Both the position numbers and the translations under genes were made by a program. A DNA stretch of 64,000 nt from Hyphococcus formosus (GTDB taxonomy: Bacteria; Pseudomonadota; Alphaproteobacteria; Caulobacterales; Parvularculaceae). The stretch spans positions 2,232,001 through 2,296,000 of the forward strand of contig NZ_CP157210.1 of the NCBI RefSeq assembly GCF_046736345.1, given 5' to 3'. This document shows positions 6,621-15,654 of this stretch, piece by piece. The notes beneath the pieces were generated by a model. The model saw only the letters and a program-made list of their open reading frames with translations. It searched no databases and was not told the origin of the DNA. The number at the start of each line of letters is the position of its first letter. Positions within the stretch are counted from its first letter, which is position 1.

Positions 6621-6867
6621 CTCGAAAATTGCTTTCCGCGAGCTTGTGATAAAGTTACGCGTCGCACAAGTCGTCACCAACTGGTGACAGGCGGGACGCT
6701 CCTCGGAACAAGAGAATGATGACTCAAAAAACCACAACCTGCAAGTGAAATCGGCGCAATAAAGTTGCTTATGCGGTATCCGGACGTTTAAGCGAAACCG
6801 GCCTGTTTACAGGGGTTTTTAGATAAAATTGTATCTTCCGCAAGGGAACCAAAGTGATCACAAAACG
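6621..6867. other. Intergenic stretch holding the probable promoter of the second riboswitch unit
   Basis: No gene is seen. GTCACCA-AC-TGGTGAC at 6673-6688 is an inverted repeat with seven-base arms. On the minus strand a loose TTGGTG / TAACTT pair 17 bases apart overlaps it and would direct transcription into the riboswitch, so the repeat could be an operator. No clear terminator for the thioredoxin-like gene is visible. All of this is weak. Confidence 0.3.
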
Positions 6868-7332
6868 TTATGACGGATCGGCTATTTTCTCGCGCTGGGC
6901 TAAGGCAATGGCTTGCGCAATCGCTGTCCGCATGGCGGCTTTTGAATGGTTGACGGTCAAGCTATCAAGAAGCTCTCCGGTATCGCGATCAACAAGAAGC
7001 GTAAATCCGGTTGCGCCTTTAAAGCGCGGATAAAGATCAGACAAACCCTCTTTGCGGGCTTGCGCTTCAACGCTTCCTGTCTGGCCGAAGGTGAAATCCA
7101 GCCGCACAAATTTGACCGGCTTGTCGGAAAATTCCGGCACTACTTCTGCGAGGCGCGGCTCCAATATTTTGCATACGGAACACCAGGCAGAAGCAAATGT
7201 CACCGCAATGATTTCCGGCTCGCCTTCATAGACATATTTGGCATCGGTTGCTGACGTCCGGCCAACAATTGAAAAAATTGCGATCCCGAGAATCGCAACA
7301 ACCGGAAAAACAAACTTTTTGAAACGCTGCAT
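6868..7332 (-). CDS. Membrane-anchored thioredoxin-fold protein
   Basis: 154 residues. Residues 7-24 form an uncleaved signal anchor, so the domain should face the periplasm. The thioredoxin fold is shown by VTFASAWCSVCKILEPRL with the pair Cys51 and Cys54, followed by KFVRLDF and a LLVDRDTGE strand. The usual cis-proline before the penultimate strand is missing: the segment reads KGATGFTLL, so the redox site may be altered. GAGG precedes the ATG. It lies 82 bases behind purA on the same strand with no terminator between them. It may reduce an envelope partner; no cytochrome-maturation genes are nearby to narrow this. Confidence 0.82.
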   Translation of the reverse strand: MQRFKKFVFPVVAILGIAIFSIVGRTSATDAKYVYEGEPEIIAVTFASAWCSVCKILEPRLAEVVPEFSDKPVKFVRLDFTFGQTGSVEAQARKEGLSDLYPRFKGATGFTLLVDRDTGELLDSLTVNHSKAAMRTAIAQAIALAQREKIADPS

Positions 7333-7414
7333 CTTTGGCCCTCACTACGGATAGACCCTAACCGATCGGCGTGGGCCTATCCATATAAGCGCAACTCAAT
7401 TCTGCGCGATGGGT

Positions 7415-8707
7415 TTAATCCTGGAAGGGGTCGCGCATCAAAATGACGTCATCACGCTCAGGGCTTGTTGAAACAAGCGCAACCGGCGTTTCGATCAGCT
7501 CTTCAATGCGCCGGACATATTTCACCGCTTCCGCCGGAAGATCGGCCCATGAGCGGGCCTTTTCGGTTGAGCCGCTCCAGCCGGCCATGGTCTCGTAAAT
7601 CGGCTCCGCGGCCGCCTGGCGCTCGGCCCCCGCAGGGAGGTAATCAAACGCCTCGCCATTGATGCGATATCCGACACAAACTTTCAGTTCCTCAAAACCA
7701 TCGAGCACATCAAGCTTTGTGAGCACGATGCCATCAACGCCAGCGATCTTGAGTGACTGACGCACCAGACACGCATCGAACCAGCCGCAGCGGCGCTGAC
7801 GCCCGGTGACGGTTCCGAACTCGTGGCCGCGTTCACCAAGACGCTTGCCGATATCGTCCTGCAGCTCTGTTGGGAACGGTCCTTCGCCCACACGGGTCGT
7901 ATAGGCTTTGACGATACCGAGCACATAATTCACCGCGCGCGGCGCAAGCCCAGACCCGGTAGCGGCTTGACCGGCCACCGTGTTTGAAGAGGTCACGTAA
8001 GGATAAGTGCCGTGGTCAACGTCAAGCAAAACCCCTTGCGCTCCTTCAAACAGGATGCGCTTGCCGGCTTTGCGCGCATTGTCCAGCTCACGCCAGACAG
8101 GCCGCGCGAAGGGCACAACTTTAGGGGCAATTTCGCTGAGTTGTTCAAATAGCTTGTCCGCAGCGAAATCCGCCTGACCAAAACCACGGCGCAGCGCATT
8201 ATGATGTACAAGGAGATTGTCGATTTTTTCGCGAAGGGTCGAAAGGTCAGCCAGATCAACCAGGCGCAATCCGCGGCGACCTGCTTTATCTTCATAAGCC
8301 GGGCCAATGCCGCGCTTGGTGGTACCGATTTTAACGCCGGTTGCCGCGCCTTCGCGCAGGGCATCAAGCTCTTGGTGGACCGGTAAGATCAGGGAAGCAT
8401 TTTCCGCGATCCAGAGATTGGCGTGATTGACGACCACGCCTTGCTCGCTGATGCGGGCAATTTCCGCCAAAAGAGCAAACGGATCGACCACAACGCCAGA
8501 GCCGATAACCCCGACACAGCCGGGGCGCACAACGCCCGAGGGCAGCAACGATAATTTGTAGACCTTGCCATCAATGACCAATGTGTGACCGGCATTATGG
8601 CCGCCTTGGAACCGCACAACCACATCGGCGCGCGCCGATAACCAGTCGACTATTTTGCCCTTGCCTTCATCGCCCCACTGCGCGCCGACAACTGCAACAT
8701 CTGCCAT
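7415..8707 (-). CDS. purA: Adenylosuccinate synthase
   Basis: 430 residues, normal length. It joins IMP and aspartate with GTP hydrolysis, the first step from IMP to AMP, in the cytoplasm. The GTP-binding GDEGKGK loop (12-18) holds catalytic Asp13, and GGHNAGHT places catalytic His41; TTKRGIGPAYEDK and GEGPFPTEL are further family signatures, and TGRQRRCGWFD marks the IMP site. A GGAGG site precedes the ATG. It is transcribed away from the gene at 8897. Confidence 0.98.
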   Translation of the reverse strand: MADVAVVGAQWGDEGKGKIVDWLSARADVVVRFQGGHNAGHTLVIDGKVYKLSLLPSGVVRPGCVGVIGSGVVVDPFALLAEIARISEQGVVVNHANLWIAENASLILPVHQELDALREGAATGVKIGTTKRGIGPAYEDKAGRRGLRLVDLADLSTLREKIDNLLVHHNALRRGFGQADFAADKLFEQLSEIAPKVVPFARPVWRELDNARKAGKRILFEGAQGVLLDVDHGTYPYVTSSNTVAGQAATGSGLAPRAVNYVLGIVKAYTTRVGEGPFPTELQDDIGKRLGERGHEFGTVTGRQRRCGWFDACLVRQSLKIAGVDGIVLTKLDVLDGFEELKVCVGYRINGEAFDYLPAGAERQAAAEPIYETMAGWSGSTEKARSWADLPAEAVKYVRRIEELIETPVALVSTSPERDDVILMRDPFQD

Positions 8708-8896
8708 TTAGGCCTCCGACCTTAATCAGGGCCCAATGCCCATTGATAACGCGGCGCACAATAGGGGCTTTGGCGGGCTGGTCAACGTATTCAGCGCGCT
8801 AATTGCGCCATTCCGGCGCGCTTGGTGAAAACTCACCCGATTGCGGTTTGTCGCCCGATGGGACTAGTGTTTCTGGCAGCAATGAAAGGATATGTC

Positions 8897-9400
8897 ATGA
8901 AGCCTTTCCTGATCGCGGCCACATCTATAGCGATGGCCACAAGCGCCATGGCCCAGCAGCCTCAACTGACCTGCGACGCCCCCATTTACAGCGCTTTCGA
9001 TTTCTGGCTTGGGGATTGGGTCGTCACCGCAAATGACCAACCCGCCGGCAAAAACACCATTTCGAAACAGGAAAATGGGTGTCTTTTGTTAGAGCAGTGG
9101 ACGAGCGTGAATGGCAGCACGGGTCAAAGCTATAATTTCGTCGACCCGGCGCGTGAAAATTGGCGGCAAGTCTGGGTTAGCGCCGGAGCCGTTATCGATA
9201 TTGGAGGCGGTCTCGACGAGAGCGGCGCCATGCGCCTTGAGGGAACGATCACCACAAGAACCGGCGATCAAGCGCCCTTTGAAGGGGTTTGGACACTGCG
9301 CGATGATGGCAGCGTCAAACAGCATTTCAGGCAGTTTAATCCCGAAACCGACCAATGGGATGACTGGTTCATCGGTATCTATCGAAAAGCGGCGGACTAG
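8897..9400 (+). CDS. Exported protein of the DUF1579-like kind
   Basis: 167 residues. The ATG at 8897 has AAAGGA seven bases upstream and starts a clear signal peptide (cut near AMA-QQ); an upstream GTG in frame lacks this, so it was not used. The mature part opens with FDFWLGDWVVT and continues with alternating strand pattern (CLLLEQWTSV, YNFVDPARENWRQVWVS, LEGTITTRTGDQAPFEGVWTL, FIGIYRK), typical of small periplasmic beta-barrel or lipocalin-like proteins annotated DUF1579. Function is unknown; ligand binding is a guess. A shared terminator separates it from serA. Confidence 0.8.
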   Translation: MKPFLIAATSIAMATSAMAQQPQLTCDAPIYSAFDFWLGDWVVTANDQPAGKNTISKQENGCLLLEQWTSVNGSTGQSYNFVDPARENWRQVWVSAGAVIDIGGGLDESGAMRLEGTITTRTGDQAPFEGVWTLRDDGSVKQHFRQFNPETDQWDDWFIGIYRKAAD

Positions 9401-9413
9401 AAATTTCGGCAAT

Positions 9414-9442
9414 AAAAAAGCCCGGCGATGCCGGGCTTTTTC
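9414..9442. terminator. Bidirectional terminator between the DUF1579-like gene and serA
   Basis: GCCCGGC-GAT-GCCGGGC (9420-9436) has A tracts on its left and T tracts on its right, so it can stop both the plus-strand gene ending at 9400 and the minus-strand serA ending at 9461. Confidence 0.9.
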
Positions 9443-9460
9443 GTCAGCTTGTGAATGGCG

Positions 9461-11041
9461 TTAAAAGCTTAGCGCAACCGCCTGGGTCACGTGGGGTAAG
9501 GCCTGAACCTTTTCGAGCACTTTATCGCTTAAGGGTTCATCGACGGCGACAAGCGCAATCGCGCCTTCGCCCGGTGCGGAACGGCCAAGATTAAAGGTCG
9601 CAATATTGACCCCTGCCTCACCCAATGTCTGGCCAAGCGTACCGATGAAACCGGGCTTGTCTTCATTGGTTGTGTAAAGCATATGCGGCGCGAAACCGGC
9701 TTCCATCTCGACGCCTTTGATCTCGATGATGCGCGGGGTCGAACCAAAGATCGTCCCCGAAACCGTCCGCTCTTGTTTCTCGGTAACAATCTTTAGACGG
9801 ATAATACTCTCATAGCTGTCGGCGTCATCGCGGCTTGTCTCCGCAACAGAAATGCCGCGCTCTTTCGCAATCACCGGTGCGTTGACGATATTGACCTCTT
9901 GCAACATTGGCTTGAGGACGCCGGCCACCGCAGATGCCGTCAGTGGCTTGGTATTCAGCGCCGCAACATCACCTTCGAATGCGATTTCAATCTTTTTAAG
10001 ACCGGTCTGCGTCAACTGCCCCGCAAAAAGGCCAAGTTTTTCGGCAAGCGCGATATAGGGCTTGAGGCGCGGTGCCTCTTCGGCTGTGACCGATGGCGAG
10101 TTAAGCGCATTAGAGACTGCGCCGCGCATCAGATAGTCAGACATTTGCTCTGCAACCTGAATAGCAACATTCTCTTGCGCTTCGGTCGTCGAAGCACCGA
10201 GATGCGGCGTCGCCACAACTGCGGGATGGCCGAACAAAGGATGCTCGGTAGCTGGCTCGGTTGCATAAACATCAAGCGCGGCCCCGGCGATATGACCTTC
10301 GTCGAGCGCATCTTTAAGGGCTTCTTCATCGACCAGACCGCCGCGTGCGCAATTGACGATAAAGGCGCCTTTTTTCAGCTTGGCGATATTTTCGCGGCTG
10401 AGGATATTGCGGGTCTGATCCGTCAGTGGCGTGTGCAAGGTTACGATATCCGCCTTGGCCAATAGCGTATCGATATCCGCTTTCTCAACGCCAAGCTCTA
10501 GCGCACGCTCTTCATTGAGGAACGGGTCGAAAGCAACAACACGCATTTTAAGGCCAATCGCGCGATCCGCGACGATGCTGCCGATATTACCGCAACCAAT
10601 CACACCCAAAGTCTTGCCGAAGACCTCAGCCCCCATAAAGGCAGACTTTTCCCATTTGCCTTCATGGGTCGATTTGTTCGCCTGCGGAATTTTACGAACG
10701 AGCGAAAACATCATCGCAATCGCGTGTTCGGCGGTTGTAATGGCGTTACCGTAAGGCGTGTTCATCACAACGATACCCGCGGCCGTCGCAGCGGGAATAT
10801 CAACATTATCAACACCAATACCGGCGCGGCCGATGACCTTCATATTTTTTGCAGCGGCGATCACATCTGCCGTGGCTTTTGTGGCTGAACGAATGGCCAG
10901 ACCGTCATATTGATCGATCACGGAAAGGAGTTTTTCCTTATCCTTGCCAAGTTTCGGTTCGAAATCGACATCAACACCGCGATCACGGAAAATCTGCACG
11001 GCGGTTTCGCTCAATGCATCTGAGACTAGGACTTTGGGCAT
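9461..11041 (-). CDS. serA: D-3-phosphoglycerate dehydrogenase
   Basis: 526 residues, the long type with an intervening ASB domain and a C-terminal ACT domain. It oxidises 3-phosphoglycerate with NAD to phosphohydroxypyruvate, the first step of serine synthesis. GVIGCGNIG (149-154 holds GxGxxG) binds NAD; NCARGGLVDEEAL and TPHLGAST carry the catalytic Arg and His. The ACT domain (last ~75 residues, from about KPGFIGTLGQTLGEAGVNIATFNLGR) normally gives feedback inhibition by serine. AGGGG precedes the ATG. It follows serC by 33 bases, so the two form an operon in pathway order. Confidence 0.97.
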   Translation of the reverse strand: MPKVLVSDALSETAVQIFRDRGVDVDFEPKLGKDKEKLLSVIDQYDGLAIRSATKATADVIAAAKNMKVIGRAGIGVDNVDIPAATAAGIVVMNTPYGNAITTAEHAIAMMFSLVRKIPQANKSTHEGKWEKSAFMGAEVFGKTLGVIGCGNIGSIVADRAIGLKMRVVAFDPFLNEERALELGVEKADIDTLLAKADIVTLHTPLTDQTRNILSRENIAKLKKGAFIVNCARGGLVDEEALKDALDEGHIAGAALDVYATEPATEHPLFGHPAVVATPHLGASTTEAQENVAIQVAEQMSDYLMRGAVSNALNSPSVTAEEAPRLKPYIALAEKLGLFAGQLTQTGLKKIEIAFEGDVAALNTKPLTASAVAGVLKPMLQEVNIVNAPVIAKERGISVAETSRDDADSYESIIRLKIVTEKQERTVSGTIFGSTPRIIEIKGVEMEAGFAPHMLYTTNEDKPGFIGTLGQTLGEAGVNIATFNLGRSAPGEGAIALVAVDEPLSDKVLEKVQALPHVTQAVALSF

Positions 11042-11074
11042 GGTAATCCCCTGAATGTAAATTTGAAAAAAAGA

Positions 11075-12235
11075 CTAAAGAGCTGTTTTCGCGCTGGCAT
11101 AGGCCCAATCGAGCCAAGGTCCGAGCGCTTCAATATCTGCGGTATCAACCGTTGCACCACACCAGATACGCAATCCCGGCGGGGCGTCACGATAGCCACC
11201 GATGTCATAGGCCGCATCCTGACTTTCGAGGAGCTTTTCCATCGCTTTTACGAAAGCGCGCTGATCAGCCTCTTCAAGCGCCGCGATTTCCGGGTCCGTA
11301 ATCTTGAGGCATACGGACGTATTCGACCGCAAAGCCGGGTCTTCGCAAAGGAAATCGAGCCATGGCGTTTTTTCGACATATGCGCCAAGCGCCGCCGCAT
11401 TCGCATCAGCGCGCGCATGCATTGCATCCAGCCCACCAAGCGATGACGCCCATTTCAGCGCATCAAGATAATCCTCAACACACAGCATTGATGGCGTGTT
11501 GATGGTCGCGCCTTCGAAAATACCTTCGATCAATTTTCCGCCTTTCGTTAGACGGAAAATTTTTGGCAATGGCCAAGGCGGCGTATAGCTTTCAAGGCGC
11601 TCAACCGCGCGCGGCGAAAGGATGAGCACGCCATGTGCGCCCTCTCCGCCGAGCACTTTCTGCCACGAATAGGTCACCACATCGAGCTTCGCCCAATCGA
11701 GCGGCTGCGCGAATATTGCGGAGGTCGCATCGCAAATCACAATGCCTTCGCGATCAGCGCTAATCCAATCCGCATTCGGAACCCGCACACCAGAGGTGGT
11801 GCCATTCCATGTAAACACGACATCATGCGCCGGGTTTACGGCGGCCAGATCGGCAATCTCACCGTAACCGGCCGTTAGTGAGCGCGCATCGAGCTTGAGT
11901 TGTTTGGTAACGTCGCTGACCCAGCCAGCCCCGAAACTTTCCCAAGCGAGCATATCTACCGGGCGCTCACCCAGCATTGACCACATGGCCATTTCGACCG
12001 CGCCGGTATCCGACGCGGGCACAATACCAATGCGGTAATCATCAGGCACACCCAAAAGCGCGCGCGTACGATCAATCGCTTCGCCAAGACGGGACTTGCC
12101 TAGCTTTGACCGGTGCGAACGACCGAGTGCTGAAATATTGAGTTCTTGAGGAGAATATCCCGGACGCTTTGCGCAAGGACCGGAAGAAAAATGCGGGCGC
12201 GCAGGACGCACCGCTGGTGTCGTTTGTGTCATCAT
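11075..12235 (-). CDS. serC: Phosphoserine aminotransferase
   Basis: 386 residues from the ATG at 12235; the frame runs 27 codons further upstream, but those overlap the RNA leader and AAGGA sits just before 12235. It transfers the amino group of glutamate to phosphohydroxypyruvate using pyridoxal phosphate, the second step of serine synthesis and also a pyridoxine-pathway step. Seen are RPHFSSGPCAKRPG at the start, SDTGAVEMAMW, and the lysine of TYSWQKVLGGEGAHG that holds the cofactor. This is the long alphaproteobacterial form. serA follows directly. Confidence 0.96.
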   Translation of the reverse strand: MMTQTTPAVRPARPHFSSGPCAKRPGYSPQELNISALGRSHRSKLGKSRLGEAIDRTRALLGVPDDYRIGIVPASDTGAVEMAMWSMLGERPVDMLAWESFGAGWVSDVTKQLKLDARSLTAGYGEIADLAAVNPAHDVVFTWNGTTSGVRVPNADWISADREGIVICDATSAIFAQPLDWAKLDVVTYSWQKVLGGEGAHGVLILSPRAVERLESYTPPWPLPKIFRLTKGGKLIEGIFEGATINTPSMLCVEDYLDALKWASSLGGLDAMHARADANAAALGAYVEKTPWLDFLCEDPALRSNTSVCLKITDPEIAALEEADQRAFVKAMEKLLESQDAAYDIGGYRDAPPGLRIWCGATVDTADIEALGPWLDWAYASAKTAL

Positions 12236-12300
12236 TCCATCCTTCCAGATGGTTAGCACCCCGTTGGGGGGGTGTGGCCCGCCGCAACACTTGCGTAAAA
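12236..12300 (-). promoter_or_regulatory. Structured leader of the serC-serA operon (serC RNA motif)
   Basis: On the minus strand three hairpins follow one another: CGCAA-GTG-TTGCG, CACCCC-loop-GGGGTG (12257-12274), and CCATC-TGGAAG-GATGG, the last one covering the ribosome site next to the start codon. A serC leader motif in alphaproteobacteria, with its last stem overlapping the ribosome site, is described; the layout here fits it. The ligand of that motif is not known to me. A covariance-model match has not been run. Confidence 0.65.
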
Positions 12301-12382
12301 ACCATCGGGGCGTCAATAATTTTTTTGCGACGCAATAGATTTTTTTCTTGCGCGCTTCAAAGGCTACCGATAGCGCGGAGTT

Positions 12383-13414
12383 ATGAGTTCAAATCTGAAA
12401 TCCCCAAAAGAAGCCACGCCGTTTGATTGGGTTTTATTAACCCTGATCGTCGCCTTTGGCGGCTCTGCCTTTGTGATGATCCGGAGTGCTCTTGAAACGA
12501 TACCGCCGCCGATCGTTGCTGCAGGGCGCATTTGGGTGGGTGCGGCGCTGCTTTATATTTTGATGCGCGCAGCGGGTCGGCGATTGCCGCCATTTTTTTC
12601 GCGGGCTCATGGCCATTGGCATATTCGGCGAAGTTGGCGCTGGATGATTGCGGTCGGTGCCGTCGGCAATGTGATTCCGTTTTTCATCTTTCCCTGGGCG
12701 CAGCAATATGTCGAAAGCGGCCTTGCGGGCATTTACATGGCGTTCATGCCGATCTGGACGGTTGCACTCGCCTATTTCTTTGCCGGTGAAAATCTAAGCG
12801 GCCGAAAAATCATAGGTTTTGGATTGGGTTTTCTGGGCGTCATCATATTGATGGGGCCGGAAGTGATCTCTGGTGCGCTCTCCTCTGACTTCAGGGCGCA
12901 ACTCGCATTACTTTTGGCAACGCTTCTTTATGCGGCGTCAGCGGTTTTATCACGGCGTGCGCCACCCATTCGGCCCCGGATATTTGCCGCCGGCATGATG
13001 ATCGTCGCGGCGGTCATGGCGACGCCTGCTTTTTTCCTTGTTAATCTTGATGCGGATCAATGGTCGCTGACAAGCATATTGAGCGTTGTTGGCCTTGGAG
13101 TTTTTCCGACGGGTCTTAATGGCGTTATCATTATCATGCTAATCCGGCGCGCAGGTGCCGGATTTATGGCGCTCAGCAATTACATAACACCGGTCTGGGC
13201 CGTTGCGATGGGCGCGCTGATTTATCACGAACGCCTTGATCTCTCGGCGATTGTTGCACTGACAATCATCCTGATTGGCGTCGCCATCAGCCAGCGCAGC
13301 CCCTTTGACCGCAAATCGAAAAACGACACTGCGCTTGCCGGCGAAATCGCCGGCGAGATTAAGCCGATGGTCGAAAAAACCACCCCTGCTGAGACCGATC
13401 AAACAAAAAGCTGA
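12383..13414 (+). CDS. EamA/DMT-family transporter
   Basis: 343 residues with about ten membrane helices in two EamA halves (roughly 12-165 and 175-310). Typical DMT features are the GGSAFVMIRSALETIPPP start helix, GLAGIYMAFMPIWTVALAYFF and, in the second half, LSNYITPVWAVAMGALIYHERL. These carriers export or import amino acids, nucleosides or metabolites; substrate is unknown. GGAG precedes the ATG. It is transcribed away from serC, 147 bases off. Its last 16 bases overlap the end of the convergent phzF-like gene. Confidence 0.9.
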   Translation: MSSNLKSPKEATPFDWVLLTLIVAFGGSAFVMIRSALETIPPPIVAAGRIWVGAALLYILMRAAGRRLPPFFSRAHGHWHIRRSWRWMIAVGAVGNVIPFFIFPWAQQYVESGLAGIYMAFMPIWTVALAYFFAGENLSGRKIIGFGLGFLGVIILMGPEVISGALSSDFRAQLALLLATLLYAASAVLSRRAPPIRPRIFAAGMMIVAAVMATPAFFLVNLDADQWSLTSILSVVGLGVFPTGLNGVIIIMLIRRAGAGFMALSNYITPVWAVAMGALIYHERLDLSAIVALTIILIGVAISQRSPFDRKSKNDTALAGEIAGEIKPMVEKTTPAETDQTKS

Positions 13415-14286
13415 CCGGTTTGCATGTGAACGGCTTTGCCGCCGATTTTGACCGATTGAACGGCCCCTTTATCGACTTGGACCGTTGCAAAAATCTGGCT
13501 CGGACGACCCATCTCGAAGCCTTGTTCAATCAATAATGTCTGCTCACCTTCTTTAAGGGCACCTGCGCGTATGAGCTGACCGGGGAATCCGGCTGCCGCT
13601 GCACCGGTTGCCGGGTCTTCCATAATCCCCGCGCCCGGCGCGAACATGCGAACGTGATAGCTCGCGTCTTTGGCGTCGCCACCTTCCGCATAAAGATAAA
13701 CACCGACTGTTTCATCAAGCGCGAGCGCATCCCACGCCGCCGAATCAACTTTAGCGTTTTTCACATTTTCTAACGTTGCCCGAACATAGATAAAGTTCAC
13801 GCCCGCGCCCACTTTTCGGGGTTGATGGTCGCCCATGTCGATAGAGCCCGCAGGCAAAGAAAGTGCGGCTTCGATCAATTCTGTCTTTGGCGCAGCCCCG
13901 GTTTCTGCGGGAAGGTTCGGGTTGATAAAAGCCGCATCACCGCGATCTTCATCCGCAGAAACATGCACCGAAAACAACCCGGCATTTAACTCAAGGCGAA
14001 TGTCACCGGAAAGCCCTCTGGCGCGGGCTATGGCAATCGACGAGCCAATGGTTGGATGGCCCGCAAATGGCATTTCATAGCCCGGCGTAAAAATCCGCAG
14101 GCGCGCGGTATGCGCCGGGTCCTTTGGCGGCAGGACGAAGGCTGTCTCGGCCAGATTAAACTCGCGGGTAATCGTTTGCATTTGTTCGGTTGATAATTCT
14201 TCAGCATCCATCACAACCGCAAGCTGGTTCCCCGCGAATTTGCGGTCCGTGAAAACATCCCATGTTTCGAAATTGTAAATGCTCAT
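13399..14286 (-). CDS. PhzF-family isomerase/epimerase-like protein
   Basis: 295 residues, full length for the PhzF/DapF-like fold of two similar halves. Seen are DVFTDRKFAGNQLAVV at the start, NLAETAFVLPP with the conserved Glu used as general acid/base in PhzF, FTPGYEMPFAGHPTIGSS, and the second-half MFAPGAGIMEDPATGAAAAG. Most bacterial members lie outside phenazine clusters and have no assigned substrate; nothing phenazine-related is seen here. AAGGAG precedes the ATG. Confidence 0.9.
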   Translation of the reverse strand: MSIYNFETWDVFTDRKFAGNQLAVVMDAEELSTEQMQTITREFNLAETAFVLPPKDPAHTARLRIFTPGYEMPFAGHPTIGSSIAIARARGLSGDIRLELNAGLFSVHVSADEDRGDAAFINPNLPAETGAAPKTELIEAALSLPAGSIDMGDHQPRKVGAGVNFIYVRATLENVKNAKVDSAAWDALALDETVGVYLYAEGGDAKDASYHVRMFAPGAGIMEDPATGAAAAGFPGQLIRAGALKEGEQTLLIEQGFEMGRPSQIFATVQVDKGAVQSVKIGGKAVHMQTGQLFV

Positions 14287-14375
14287 GGCATTGCTCCTTC
14301 GTTGATTGGCCGCATATCGGTCGGGGTGGTGAGGCTTACAAACGAATTATTGTAAAGACCTCTATAGCGATGCTT

Positions 14376-15167
14376 TTAATCCTTGAGCGGATGGCAATGA
14401 TTGAGCGGCCCGTGGCCAGCGCCAAAACCGGGCGCGGTTGCAATTGCCGTTTGCACATATTCGATTGCCCGCTCTACCGCCTCTGTCAAGGACAATGACT
14501 GCGCTATTCCCGTTGCGATCGCAGACGCAAGCGTACAGCCGGTCCCGTGGGTTGAGGTCGTTTCGATGCGTGGCGACGTAAAGGACTTCACGTCATCGTT
14601 ACTAATCAACAAATCTTCGACGGTCGGACCGCTTAAATGACCACCTTTTACGAGCGCCGATGTCGCGCCCTTCTCAATAAGTCGTTTTCCCGCGGCCAAT
14701 GCGCTGTCATGATCCGTGACATTGATACCGACCAGCGCCGAGGCTTCATCCGTATTCGGCGTAACGAGATAACTTAGCGGCAATAGTCGGTCTCGGATAA
14801 ACGACGCCACATCACCGATTGAGAGCGCATCGCCACTGGTCGCCACAAGAACAGGATCGAGAATGACCGGTATCTCGGCATTCTCTTTGAGCGCTGTTTC
14901 AATCACTTTGGCGGTTTCGATGTCACCAATCATGCCGATCTTGATGACATCAGCGCCAATATCACCAATCACTGCGTCAATTTGGTCTTTGATCACCTGC
15001 GGCGGCACAGGGTGTACGCCGCTGACACCAAGGGTGTTTTGTACGGTCAAAGCGGTAATCGCCGTCATCGCATAGCCGCCAAGGGCCGTTACCGCTTTTA
15101 TATCGGCCTGAATACCGGCCCCGCCCGACGGATCAGACCCGGCAATAATTAGTACACGGCCTTTCAC
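14376..15167 (-). CDS. thiD: Hydroxymethylpyrimidine/phosphomethylpyrimidine kinase
   Basis: 263 residues from a GTG at 15167 with GAGG seven bases upstream; a longer frame exists but the family starts with the KGRVLIIAGSDPSGGAGIQAD block found here. It phosphorylates the ThiC product to the diphosphate used by ThiE. Also seen are QNTLGV, DPVLVATSGD, LVTPNTDEA, ALVKGGH and the anion-hole THGTGCTLASA. It stands alone without a visible TPP riboswitch, unlike thiC. Confidence 0.95.
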   Translation of the reverse strand: MKGRVLIIAGSDPSGGAGIQADIKAVTALGGYAMTAITALTVQNTLGVSGVHPVPPQVIKDQIDAVIGDIGADVIKIGMIGDIETAKVIETALKENAEIPVILDPVLVATSGDALSIGDVASFIRDRLLPLSYLVTPNTDEASALVGINVTDHDSALAAGKRLIEKGATSALVKGGHLSGPTVEDLLISNDDVKSFTSPRIETTSTHGTGCTLASAIATGIAQSLSLTEAVERAIEYVQTAIATAPGFGAGHGPLNHCHPLKD

Positions 15168-15274
15168 AAAGTCCCTCTTTTCTGTGCTGCGGCAATTAAT
15201 CGCCTTTTTCTTTTCAAACAAACGCCGACTTTAATCAATATCAGACCCATAGCTCGGGGCGAAAGGGGTGAGAC

Positions 15275-15463
15275 ATGCAAGGGAACAACCTTATCTGGAT
15301 CGGGCTTTTTTGTTGCCTGACCGCGCTCGCAATTCAGGTCTTTCCGGAAGCCGCATTTAATATCGGGGTCGATCTTGGTGCCTCTTGGCTGGTTTTTGGT
15401 TTCGGGATCTTCCTGATTTTGGTGGGTGCGCTCATCACGACTGGACGACGCGGCCCGCGCTAG
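15275..15463 (+). CDS. 62-residue membrane protein
   Basis: AAGGGG lies before the ATG at 15275. Two hydrophobic segments (about 5-22 and 36-56) joined by a short loop, and a basic GRRGPR tail that should stay in the cytoplasm. I recognise no family. It is transcribed away from thiD, 107 bases off. Small two-helix proteins often assist a larger membrane complex; no partner is evident. Confidence 0.6.
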   Translation: MQGNNLIWIGLFCCLTALAIQVFPEAAFNIGVDLGASWLVFGFGIFLILVGALITTGRRGPR

Positions 15464-15470
15464 CGGTCTA

Positions 15471-15500
15471 TTGACATTCGGGCATCGCACGCCATATGAA
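15471..15500 (+). promoter_or_regulatory. Possible promoter of the glyoxalase-related gene
   Basis: A perfect TTGACA (15471-15476) is followed after 18 bases by TATGAA (15495-15500). It would leave a leader of about 150 bases before the ATG at 15655. Only the match to consensus supports it. Confidence 0.3.
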
Positions 15501-15654
15501 CGCGCCAAGGGTCGAGGCCCCTGCCGCTCGCGAGCGAAAGCTTTGGTGAAGTCCTCTTTATTTCTGGTCAGCCCGCTTTGTTGCGGCATGCGGACCGATG
15601 GTAATGCGAGCCCCGTCAGATTTATCCGCATGGCATAAGCAATTGAGGCTAACC

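Noticed and set aside
13399..14286. Phenazine biosynthesis role for the PhzF-like gene
   Set aside because: No other phenazine genes are present; most PhzF-like proteins have other or unknown roles.
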